Source: Proteobacteria bacterium SG_bin5
GTDB lineage: Bacteria; Pseudomonadota; Alphaproteobacteria; Sphingomonadales; Sphingomonadaceae
Direction of reading: 5' to 3'
NCBI GenBank assembly: GCA_002083475.1
Contig: LWDI01000098.1
Location: 214 to 27,481 of the forward strand
Length of the DNA stretch: 27,268 nt
A program made the translations under genes and the position numbers. The notes under the pieces are model-generated. The model ran no database searches. It worked only from the letters and a program-made list of their open reading frames with translations, and was not told the DNA's origin. Positions 1 through 6,505 of this stretch are shown here, piece by piece. Every line of letters starts with the position of its first letter. The stretch's first letter is position 1.

Positions 1-1
1 C

Positions 2-346
2 GAGGATCTGGCGGCGAGCTTCCAGGCGGCGGTGATCGAGTGTTTGATCGATCGCACCGCGCGCGCGATCGCGGCGGCGCCGGGGGCGACGGCGCTCGTC
101 GTCGCGGGCGGGGTCGCGGCGAACCAGGCGGTGCGCGGCGCGCTCACCGGCCTGGCCGAGGCGCATGGCCTGCGCTTCGTCGCGCCGCCGCTCTGGCTGT
201 GCACCGATAACGCCGCGATGATCGCCTGGGCGGGCGCCGAGCGTTTCGCCGCCGGGCATAGCGACCCGCTCGACACGCCCGCGCGCGCGCGCTGGCCGCT
301 CGATCCGCATGCCGAGGCGGTGCGCGGGGCGGGAGTGAAGGCGTGA
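2..346 (+). CDS. tsaD: tRNA N6-adenosine threonylcarbamoyltransferase TsaD, C-terminal part
   Basis: Only the last 114 codons are in the window; the reading frame is open from base 2. TsaD (Kae1/Gcp family) transfers the threonylcarbamoyl group from threonylcarbamoyl-AMP to A37 of ANN-decoding tRNAs, working with TsaB and TsaE in the cytoplasm. The visible part holds the glycine-rich GGVAAN segment of the ASKHA-type nucleotide fold and the late CTDNAAMIAWAG segment, where the Asp is the family's conserved C-terminal metal/nucleotide-site residue. The stop overlaps the GTG start of gpsA by 4 nt (GTGA), so the two are probably translationally coupled. The tsaD-gpsA order is common in alphaproteobacteria. 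The identification is firm although the N-terminal metal-binding histidines lie outside the window. Confidence 0.93.
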   Translation, partial: EDLAASFQAAVIECLIDRTARAIAAAPGATALVVAGGVAANQAVRGALTGLAEAHGLRFVAPPLWLCTDNAAMIAWAGAERFAAGHSDPLDTPARARWPLDPHAEAVRGAGVKA

Positions 347-1311
347 GGCTCGGCGTGATCGGCGCGGGCGCCTGGGGCACCGCGCTCGCGCAACTATGCG
401 CCGCCGGGGGCGAGACCTGGCTCTGGGCGCGCGAGGCCGAGGTGGTCGCGGCGATCGAGCGTGACCGCGAAAATCCGCTGTTCCTGCCCGGCGTGCCGCT
501 ATCGCCCGCGATTTGCGCGACCGGGGATTTGGCCGACCTCGCCGCCTGCGAGGCGCTGTTGGTGGTGGTGCCCGCGCAACATCTTCGCGCCGTGCTCGCC
601 GGGGCGCCGGTGGGCGCGCGCCCGCTGATCCTTTGCGCGAAGGGCATCGAAGCGGGTAGCGGCAAGCTGATGAGCGAGGTCGCCGCCGAACTTCATCCTG
701 AAGCGCCGCGCGCGGTACTCTCGGGCCCCAGCTTCGCGCGCGAAGTGGCCGAGGGCAAGCCCACCGCCTTGACACTCGCCTGTGCCGATACGGCGTTGCG
801 CGCGGCGCTGATCGCGCGGCTCGGCGGCGGCGCCTTGCGGCTGTACGGATCGAGCGACGTGATCGGCGCCGAGATCGGCGGCGCGGTGAAGAACGTGCTC
901 GCGATCGCCTGCGGGGTGGTGGCGGGGGCGGGGCTCGGCGAAAACGCCCGCGCGGCGACGCTCGCGCGCGGTTTCGCCGAGATGACGCGCTTCGGCGTCG
1001 CGCGGGGGGCGCGGATGGAAACGCTCACCGGCCTCTCGGGGTTGGGCGATCTGGTGCTCACCTGCGGCTCGACCCAATCGCGCAATTTTTCGCTCGGCAT
1101 GGGGCTCGGCGCGGGCCGCGCGGCGACCGCGCTGCTCGCCGACCGCCGCAGCGTCGCCGAGGGCGCCGCGACCGCCCCGGTGCTGCGCGACGCGGCGCGC
1201 GCGACCGGGGTGGAAATGCCCGTGGTCGACGCCGTCTGCGCGCTGCTCGAAGGCGCGCGGATCGAAGCCGTGATCGAGGCGCTCCTCAGCCGGCCGCTGC
1301 GCGAGGAATAG
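343..1311 (+). CDS. gpsA: NAD(P)H-dependent glycerol-3-phosphate dehydrogenase
   Basis: GpsA reduces dihydroxyacetone phosphate to sn-glycerol-3-phosphate, the backbone precursor for phospholipids, in the cytoplasm. The 322-aa product is of normal length. It opens with the Rossmann motif GAGAWGTALA (residues 7-16). Lys100 in the CAKGIE segment and Lys183 in the GGAVKNVLA segment match the family's two conserved lysines, Lys183 being the expected catalytic one. The SGPSFAREVAEGKPTAL segment and the late TGLSGLGDLVLTC segment are also diagnostic. The GTG start overlaps the tsaD stop by 4 nt. The next gene on this strand is separated by an intergenic stretch full of palindromes, so the transcript may end there. 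Confidence 0.96.
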   Translation: MRLGVIGAGAWGTALAQLCAAGGETWLWAREAEVVAAIERDRENPLFLPGVPLSPAICATGDLADLAACEALLVVVPAQHLRAVLAGAPVGARPLILCAKGIEAGSGKLMSEVAAELHPEAPRAVLSGPSFAREVAEGKPTALTLACADTALRAALIARLGGGALRLYGSSDVIGAEIGGAVKNVLAIACGVVAGAGLGENARAATLARGFAEMTRFGVARGARMETLTGLSGLGDLVLTCGSTQSRNFSLGMGLGAGRAATALLADRRSVAEGAATAPVLRDAARATGVEMPVVDAVCALLEGARIEAVIEALLSRPLREE

Positions 1312-1330
1312 CGATCCACGCCGCGCCGGC

Positions 1331-1357
1331 GTCACTCCCTGGAAAGCCGGAGCCACC
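1331..1357 (-). repeat. diverged REP-like palindrome, copy 1
   Basis: This stretch reads like a degraded, inverted copy of the palindromes at 1391-1420 and 1860-1889: GTCA, a C-rich arm, AAAGCCGG and then AGCC. It is the least certain of the four copies and lies 20 nt after the gpsA stop. Confidence 0.45.
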
Positions 1358-1390
1358 CTGTTCCAGGCCCCACCGTCGCGCGCCGAACCG

Positions 1391-1420
1391 GGAGGCCCCG
1401 GCTTTCACCGGGGCGACGTC
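1391..1420 (+). repeat. REP-like palindrome, copy 2
   Basis: A 30-bp unit with arms CCCCGG and CCGGGG around a short CTTTCA core, ending in GCGACGTC. It matches the unit at 1860-1889 at about 27 of 30 positions. Short extragenic palindromes of this type are scattered through sphingomonad and other alphaproteobacterial genomes. Confidence 0.75.
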
Positions 1421-1446
1421 TGTTGTTGAGGCGCATGATCTCCAGC

Positions 1447-1473
1447 GTCATGCCAGCGAAAGCTGGCATCTCC
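1447..1473 (-). repeat. REP-like palindrome, copy 3 (opposite orientation)
   Basis: GTCATGCCAGC, a GAAA core and GCTGGCAT, then CTCC. The perfect arms TGCCAGC/GCTGGCA form a tight hairpin. It resembles the reverse complement of copies 2 and 4 and lies just upstream of the GIY-YIG gene. Confidence 0.75.
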
Positions 1474-1498
1474 CCGCTCATGGCGCCATCCTCGCCGG

Positions 1499-1786
1499 GT
1501 GGCGGGCTGGACTTACATCATGGCGAGCAAGCCGCGCGGCATGCTCTATATCGGCGTGACGGCCGATCTCGCCGCGCGCGTCCTGCAGCATCGCGAGGAT
1601 CGCGGCTCGGCATTCTGCCGGCGTTACGGGATCAAAACGCTCGTGCTCGCCGAGCCGCACGAGCGGATCGAAGAGGCGATCGCGCGAGAAAAGGCATTGA
1701 AGGCCTGGAAGCGCGACTGGAAGATCGCGCTGGTCGAGCGTGCCAACCCGCAGTGGGAGGATTTGTTCGAGCGCATCTTGGCGTGA
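1499..1786 (+). CDS. small GIY-YIG nuclease family protein
   Basis: A 95-aa protein consisting of one GIY-YIG domain of the YhbQ/UPF0213 type. Residues 5-20 carry TYIMASKPRGMLYIGV, which matches the family's first two motifs (Y-I and L-Y-I-G-V), followed by the arginine-bearing helix DLAARVLQH and the Glu/Lys helix EEAIAREKALKAWKR. The fold is a metal-dependent DNA endonuclease; the cellular role of the small stand-alone bacterial members is not well established. The start is GTG at 1499, because the motif begins directly after it and the next ATG (1520) would remove the first tyrosine motif. The gene sits alone between palindromic repeats, with copies 1-3 before it and copy 4 after it. A substrate cannot be read from the sequence. 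Confidence 0.85.
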   Translation: MAGWTYIMASKPRGMLYIGVTADLAARVLQHREDRGSAFCRRYGIKTLVLAEPHERIEEAIAREKALKAWKRDWKIALVERANPQWEDLFERILA

Positions 1787-1859
1787 GCGGTGGGCGGGGT
1801 AACGCGTATGAGAAGAAGCTGTCACCTCGCGCCTGGTCGCACCGCCGCGCGACGAACTA

Positions 1860-1889
1860 GGAGGCCCCTGCTTTCGCAGGGGCGACGTC
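1860..1889 (+). repeat. REP-like palindrome, copy 4
   Basis: A 30-bp unit with arms CCCCTGC and GCAGGGG around CTTTC and the tail GCGACGTC. It is nearly identical to copy 2 (1391-1420) and has the same orientation. It lies after the GIY-YIG gene and 14 nt beyond the stop of the minus-strand SDHAF4-like gene. Confidence 0.75.
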
Positions 1890-1903
1890 GGCGAACGTAG
1901 CCC

Positions 1904-2062
1904 TCAAAAATCGATCGCGATGCCCTTCAGCTCCCAATCGCCGTAGCGCGTCGGGTCGCGGCCCAGCGGGTCGTCGGCGGGTTTGGCCGGCGCGGGCTTG
2001 GGCACCGGCTTGCTGGGGGAAAGATGCGCGGGCGGCTTCACATGGCTGGGGCGTTGGCCCAT
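1904..2062 (-). CDS. succinate dehydrogenase assembly factor 4 family protein (DUF1674)
   Basis: A 52-aa protein. The N-terminal half is proline/lysine-rich and probably flexible. The C-terminal DPLGRDPTRYGDWELKGIAI(DF) segment is the hallmark of the DUF1674/SDHAF4 family, which in eukaryotes binds the FAD-loaded SdhA subunit and helps complex II assembly. A similar role in bacteria is inferred. The ATG at 2062 is chosen because a strong ribosome-binding site (AAAGGAGGAG on the minus strand) precedes it. A longer upstream frame exists but is an antisense shadow of rsmB. The gene is divergent from rsmB, with 33 nt between the start codons, so regulatory sites for both must be compact. Confidence 0.86.
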   Translation of the reverse strand: MGQRPSHVKPPAHLSPSKPVPKPAPAKPADDPLGRDPTRYGDWELKGIAIDF

Positions 2063-2095
2063 GAGCTCCTCCTTTAGGCCAAGGGACATGGAAAG

Positions 2096-3358
2096 TTGAG
2101 CGAGGCAGAACAAGAGGGCGTTGCCGCACGCCGCGCGGCGCTCAAGCTGCTCGACGCGGTGCTGCGGCGCGGGCAGCCGCTCGAACAAGCGCTCCCCGCC
2201 GCGACCCAGGGATTGAAGCGCGCCGACGATCGCGGGCTCGTCCACGCGCTCGCCGCCGCGGTGCTGCGCCGGCTGGTCGAGCTCGACGCGCTGATCGATT
2301 CGGCGACCGCGCAGCGGCTCCCCGATGACGCCAAGGCGCGGATGGTGCTGCGGCTCGCGCTCGCGCAGAAGCTCGTGCTCGGCACGCCCGATCATGCCGC
2401 GATCGCAACCGTGCTGCCCTTGGTCGCGGGCGGCCCCAAGCGGCTGATGCACGGCGTGTTCGGCACTTTGAGCCGGCGCGGTATCGCCCTGGGCGAGGCG
2501 GCGCGCCTGCCCGAACCGGTCGCCGCGCGCTGGCGGGCGGCCTGGGGCGCCGAAGCCGTCGCCGCCGCCGAGGCCATGCTCGCCGCGCCCCCCGCGCTCG
2601 ACCTCAGCCTCGCCGATCCCGCCCAGACCGACGCGCTCGCCGCCCAGCTCGGCGGCGTCAGCCTCGCCCCCGGCCATGTCCGCCTGGCGCGCGCGCGCGT
2701 CCCCGCGATCGAGGGTTTTGGCGAGGGGCGCTGGTGGGTGCAGGACCTCGCCGCGTCGATCCCGGCGCGACTGATCGGCGCCGGCGCAGGCCGCGCGCTC
2801 GATCTATGCGCGGCGCCCGGCGGCAAGACGATGCAGCTCGCCGCCGCCGGCTGGGCGGTGACCGCGCTCGACATCAGCCAAAGTCGCCTCGCGCGACTTT
2901 CGGAGAATCTCGCGCGCACCGGGCTCCGCGCCGATCTCGTCGCCGCCGACGCGCTCGATTGGGCGCCCGAGGCCCCGTTCGACGCGGTGCTGCTCGACGC
3001 ACCCTGCACCGCGACGGGCATTTTCCGCCGCCACCCCGATGTGCTCCACCGCATCGGCCCCGCGCAGATCGCCGAGCTCGCCGATCTCCAGGCGCGGCTG
3101 GTCGCGCGCGCGGCCGATTGGGTGAAGCCGGGCGGGCTGCTCGTCTATGCGACGTGTTCGCTCGAGCCCGAGGAGGGCGAGGACCAGCTCGCGCGCTTCC
3201 TGGCCACGCGCTCCGATTACGCGCTCGCCGAGTCCGATCCGGCCGCGCTTCCCCCCGGCATCGCCGCCACCGCCCCGATCCGCACCGCGCCCGGCACGCT
3301 CGGCGACCAGGGCGGGTGCGACGGCTTTTTCGTTGCGCCCCTGCGGCGAATCGCGTGA
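2096..3358 (+). CDS. rsmB: 16S rRNA (cytosine(967)-C(5))-methyltransferase RsmB
   Basis: RsmB methylates C967 of 16S rRNA with S-adenosylmethionine. The 420-aa protein has an N-terminal NusB-like RNA-binding domain (about residues 10-135) and a C-terminal Rossmann methyltransferase domain. The SAM motif LDLCAAPGGKT is at 235-245, the DAPCTATG motif with Cys304 at 301-308, and YATCSLEPEE with the expected nucleophile Cys354 at 351-360. Both cysteines of the two-cysteine RNA m5C mechanism are present. The start is TTG at 2096; an ATG eight bases upstream runs into a stop after two codons. The gene precedes rpe by 44 nt on the same strand. Confidence 0.94.
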   Translation: MSEAEQEGVAARRAALKLLDAVLRRGQPLEQALPAATQGLKRADDRGLVHALAAAVLRRLVELDALIDSATAQRLPDDAKARMVLRLALAQKLVLGTPDHAAIATVLPLVAGGPKRLMHGVFGTLSRRGIALGEAARLPEPVAARWRAAWGAEAVAAAEAMLAAPPALDLSLADPAQTDALAAQLGGVSLAPGHVRLARARVPAIEGFGEGRWWVQDLAASIPARLIGAGAGRALDLCAAPGGKTMQLAAAGWAVTALDISQSRLARLSENLARTGLRADLVAADALDWAPEAPFDAVLLDAPCTATGIFRRHPDVLHRIGPAQIAELADLQARLVARAADWVKPGGLLVYATCSLEPEEGEDQLARFLATRSDYALAESDPAALPPGIAATAPIRTAPGTLGDQGGCDGFFVAPLRRIA

Positions 3359-3402
3359 ACCGGCGGGTTGCGAGCCGCCGAGCCCATGCTATTGCCGCGC
3401 GC

Positions 3403-4053
3403 ATGGTCCGCATCGCCCCCTCGATCCTGTCCGCCGATTTCGCCAAATTGGGCGAGGAAGTCCGCGCGATCGACGCGGCGGGCGCGGATTGGATTCACGT
3501 CGACGTGATGGATGGGCATTTCGTCCCCAATCTCACCATCGGCCCGGCGGTGGTGAAGGCGCTGCGCCCGCACACGCAAAAGCCGTTCGACGTGCATCTG
3601 ATGATTTCGCCGGTCGCCCCCTATCTCGACGCCTTCGCCGAGGCGGGCGCCGATACGATCACGGTGCATCCCGAAGCCGGCCCGCACCTTCACCGCACGC
3701 TCCAGCGGATCAAGGCGCTGGGCAAGCGCGCCGGCGTCTCGCTCAATCCCGCGACGCCCGCCAAGCTGCTCGATTACGTGCTCGAGGAAGTCGATCTGGT
3801 GCTGGTGATGAGCGTCAACCCCGGCTTCGGCGGCCAGGCCTTCATCCCCTCGCAACTGCGTAAGATCGCCGCGATCAGGAAGCAGATCGACATGCTCGGC
3901 AAGCCAATCGACCTCGAGGTCGATGGCGGGGTCGATGCCGAGACCGCCCGCGCGTGTATCGAGGCGGGCGCCGACGCGCTCGTCGCGGGCACCGCCGTGT
4001 TCAAGGGCGGCCCCGCCCATTATGCCGCCAATATCAGCGCGCTGAGGGGATAG
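3403..4053 (+). CDS. rpe: ribulose-phosphate 3-epimerase
   Basis: Rpe interconverts ribulose 5-phosphate and xylulose 5-phosphate in the pentose phosphate pathway. The 216-aa TIM-barrel protein has the usual length and all active-site landmarks: SILSADF at 7-13, HVDVMDGHFVPN with His32 and Asp34, DVHLMI with His65, the MSVNPGFGGQ loop, and LEVDGGV with Asp174. These correspond to the metal-binding and acid/base residues of the family. The ATG at 3403 is chosen because family homology begins at once (MVRIAPSILSADF); the upstream in-frame extension is an rsmB shadow. The stop codon TAG shares its last base with the GTG start of the following heparinase-family gene, so the two are probably coupled. 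Confidence 0.95.
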   Translation: MVRIAPSILSADFAKLGEEVRAIDAAGADWIHVDVMDGHFVPNLTIGPAVVKALRPHTQKPFDVHLMISPVAPYLDAFAEAGADTITVHPEAGPHLHRTLQRIKALGKRAGVSLNPATPAKLLDYVLEEVDLVLVMSVNPGFGGQAFIPSQLRKIAAIRKQIDMLGKPIDLEVDGGVDAETARACIEAGADALVAGTAVFKGGPAHYAANISALRG

Positions 4054-5789
4054 TGGCCGACCGCGACCCGCGCGAGACCATCGCCGACACGATCGAGCAA
4101 GGCAAACGCCTGGTCCGGCTGGGCGGCGACAAGGGGCTGTCGCTCGCCGAGCGCCTATCGGCCCGGCTCGCGCGGCTCACCTGGCGCACCCCACTCCACG
4201 GGCTACGGCTCGCGGGGAAACAGCCGCTCAAACTCGTCGCGGTGCCCGACGATCCGATGCTGGGCGACGTCACGCGCGGGCAGGCGCTGCTCGCCGGGCG
4301 GCTGGAGTTCCATGGCGAAAGCCTTGCGCTCGAAGGGCTCGATCTCGCCAAGGCCAAGCTGTCGCCGCGCCTGGCCGAACATCTCCACGGCTTCGCCTGG
4401 CTGCGCGACCTCTCGACCGTCGCCACCCGCGCGCAAGGGGCGCCGATCGCCGAGGTGGTGATGCAGGCCTGGCTCGACGCGTTCGCCGACACGGTGAGCG
4501 AGCCCGCCTGGGCGCCCGATCTGCTCGGGCGGCGCCTTCTCTTCTGGGCGGCGCATGCCCCGCTGATCCTGTCGAGCGCCGATCTCGCTTATCGCGCGCG
4601 CGTGCTCACGGCGCTCGCGCGCGGCGCCCGCCATCTCGATCGCACCGCCGACAAGGCGGCGCCGGGCGTCGCGCGGATCGCCGCCTGGTGCGGGGTGACG
4701 ATGGCCGGGCTGTTGATCGCGGGCGGCGAGCCGCGACAGAAGGGCGGCGAGGCGGGGTTGCAGCGCGCGCTGGCGGCGGCGATCTATCCCGACGGCGGTT
4801 GCGCCCAGCGCGCCCCGCTCGCGCAAGCCGAGATCATCGCGCTACTGGCGATGCTACGCGAGGGCTATGCCGCGCGCCGGCTCGATCCGCCGGCGTTCAT
4901 CGGCGAAACGCTCGGCGCGATGGTGCCCGCCTTGCTCGGGTTGACGATGGGCGATGGTGCCCTTTCGAGCTGGCAGGGCGCGGCGCCGATGTCGGCCGAG
5001 GCGCTGGCGGCGGTGGTCGAGGCCTCGGGCGTGCGCGCGCGGCCGCTCAAGCAAGCGCGCGATTGGGGCTATCAGCGGCTCGCCGCCGGGCAGACCGTGC
5101 TGGTGATCGACGCCGCCCCGCCCCCGGTCGCGCGGCTCGCGCAGGGGGGGTGCGCCTCGACGCTCGCCTTCGAGCTTTCGGACGGGGCGCAGCGGCTGAT
5201 CGTCAATTGCGGCGGCGCGCGCCAGGTGATCGCCAAGGTGCCGCCCGCGCTCGCCGAGGGGCTGCGCACCACCGCCGCGCATTCGACGCTCGTGCTGGGC
5301 GACAGTAATTCGACCGCGATTCATGCCGATGGCACGCTCGGCAAGGGGGTGAGCGAGGTCGAGCTCAGCCGCCAGGAGAGCGAGCAAGCGAGCCGGATCG
5401 AGGCGAGCCATGACGGCTATGCCCGCCGCTTCGGCTTCCGCCACCGCCGCCAATTGCTGCTGGCGAGCGACGGCAAGGAGCTGCGCGGCGAGGACATGCT
5501 GCTCCCCGCCGGGCGCCGGCCCAAGGCGGCGGCGACGAGCTTCGCCTTGCGCTTCCATCTCGCGCCGCGCGTCGAGGTCTCGCCGACGAGCGACGGGCTC
5601 GCGGCGCTGCTGCGGCTGCCGGGGGGCGCGCTGTGGCAATTCCGCTGCCGGGGGGCGACGCTCGGCGTCGAGGACAGCCTGTGGATCGACCCCGAGGGCC
5701 GCCCGATCGCGACCCAGCAGCTGGTGGTGAGCGGCGCGGCGCCGGCGGGCGGGGCGAGCGTGAGCTGGGTGTTGAAGCGGGCGCGCTGA
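4053..5789 (+). CDS. heparinase II/III family protein
   Basis: A 578-aa protein with an all-helical N-terminal part (about residues 1-290) and a C-terminal beta-rich heparinase II/III-like domain (about 300-560), the architecture of the uronic-acid polysaccharide lyase superfamily. Sphingomonads regularly carry this gene next to rsmB and rpe; its natural polysaccharide is unknown to me and cannot be told from sequence. The start is GTG at 4053, preceded by a GAGGGGA ribosome-binding site inside rpe and overlapping the rpe stop by one base. No clear signal peptide is visible at that start (MADRDPRETIADTIEQG), so export is unproven. The catalytic residues were not assigned with confidence. Confidence 0.87.
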   Translation: MADRDPRETIADTIEQGKRLVRLGGDKGLSLAERLSARLARLTWRTPLHGLRLAGKQPLKLVAVPDDPMLGDVTRGQALLAGRLEFHGESLALEGLDLAKAKLSPRLAEHLHGFAWLRDLSTVATRAQGAPIAEVVMQAWLDAFADTVSEPAWAPDLLGRRLLFWAAHAPLILSSADLAYRARVLTALARGARHLDRTADKAAPGVARIAAWCGVTMAGLLIAGGEPRQKGGEAGLQRALAAAIYPDGGCAQRAPLAQAEIIALLAMLREGYAARRLDPPAFIGETLGAMVPALLGLTMGDGALSSWQGAAPMSAEALAAVVEASGVRARPLKQARDWGYQRLAAGQTVLVIDAAPPPVARLAQGGCASTLAFELSDGAQRLIVNCGGARQVIAKVPPALAEGLRTTAAHSTLVLGDSNSTAIHADGTLGKGVSEVELSRQESEQASRIEASHDGYARRFGFRHRRQLLLASDGKELRGEDMLLPAGRRPKAAATSFALRFHLAPRVEVSPTSDGLAALLRLPGGALWQFRCRGATLGVEDSLWIDPEGRPIATQQLVVSGAAPAGGASVSWVLKRAR

Positions 5790-5811
5790 GCGCGTTTGGC
5801 AGGAAACGCGC
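5790..5811 (+). terminator. hairpin after heparinase gene
   Basis: A perfect 8-bp stem (GCGCGTTT with AAACGCGC) around a 6-nt loop begins one base after the heparinase stop codon. No T-run follows, so it is only a possible terminator or 3'-end protecting hairpin. Confidence 0.4.
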
Positions 5812-5865
5812 GCAATCGGCTCCGCGCTCTTCCCTTTCGAGCCACGTCCCCCAGCTTGGGCGGCG

Positions 5866-6024
5866 ATGCCCGTCGCGCTTACCCTGGCCCTTTACCTGGC
5901 GACCGTCGGCGCGGGCGCGAGTGTCGCGCTGCAACAAGTGCTCAACGCCAATTTGCGCGCGCAGCTGGGCTCGCCCTGGTGGGCGGGGTTCATCAATGAA
6001 GTAATCAAGAATTGTAAAATATGA
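5866..6024 (+). pseudogene. truncated DMT-family transporter (YdcZ/DUF606-like), 5' fragment
   Basis: The frame starts MPVALTLALYLATVGAGASV and continues through an LQQVLNANLRAQLGSPWWAGF segment. This is the characteristic first helix and following motif of the YdcZ/DUF606 drug/metabolite-transporter family, whose members have several membrane helices. Homology stops after about 43 codons, near base 5996. The last nine codons (NEVIKNCKI) are unrelated, AT-rich and read into foreign sequence before a TGA. The missing remainder is not seen elsewhere in the window, including beyond the right end of the island. The break therefore reflects an insertion with loss of flanking DNA or a later deletion. 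It is almost certainly non-functional. Confidence 0.8.
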
Positions 6025-6043
6025 ATTTGCGGAGAGTTCTATC

Positions 6044-6505
6044 CTACCAAACATTAGAAGTGCGGTTTACATCAATATTTGTCATCTTTTGGAGCGCTGC
6101 AGCCTCATTATTGCTAATGGTCATCATTACTTGTGGAGGATGAAAACCCTGGCGCAGGCTACGCAATTCTTCAATGGCGACCTGCTCCGTGCCGCGCTGA
6201 GCATTGGCTAGAAGCAATCCAATCGCAACGTCAGAGCCATCAAAATAGCTGTCGAAATCGTCCCGACCGATGCCGGACTGATCCCCGAATTCAAGCCATA
6301 TCTGTTCCGGCTCGCCCCGCACAATCCCCTCGACGGTGGCGACCCCGATTACCGCCCCAACCGGGCGTGTGGCGTATATCCACAGGCGTGTACCAACCGA
6401 AAGCTGGGGAATGCGGCGACGCAGTTCGATCGTCTTAGCGCCATCGAGGATGGCTTGTGCGTGGTGAGGATGGATCGAAATGATTGCGTCGTTCTCTGCG
6501 TTCAT
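6044..6505 (-). CDS. ASCH-domain protein, partner of the GNAT-PIN fusion
   Basis: A 153-aa protein. Residues 6-60 read AIISIHPHHAQAILDGAKTI, ELRRR, then TRLWIYATRPVGAVIGVATV, the typical start of an ASCH domain of the PUA-like superfamily: a surface for RNA binding with a conserved K-E-R patch. PUA-like domains bind RNA or modified bases, and some ASCH proteins hydrolyse N4-acetylcytidine or cleave RNA; which applies here is unknown. The ATG at 6505 overlaps the stop of the upstream fusion gene (TAATG), so translation is coupled. A TTG nine bases earlier is an alternative. The fusion protein's own C-terminus has a similar-looking fold segment, so the operon may carry two PUA-like modules. Confidence 0.78.
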   Translation of the reverse strand: MNAENDAIISIHPHHAQAILDGAKTIELRRRIPQLSVGTRLWIYATRPVGAVIGVATVEGIVRGEPEQIWLEFGDQSGIGRDDFDSYFDGSDVAIGLLLANAQRGTEQVAIEELRSLRQGFHPPQVMMTISNNEAAALQKMTNIDVNRTSNVW

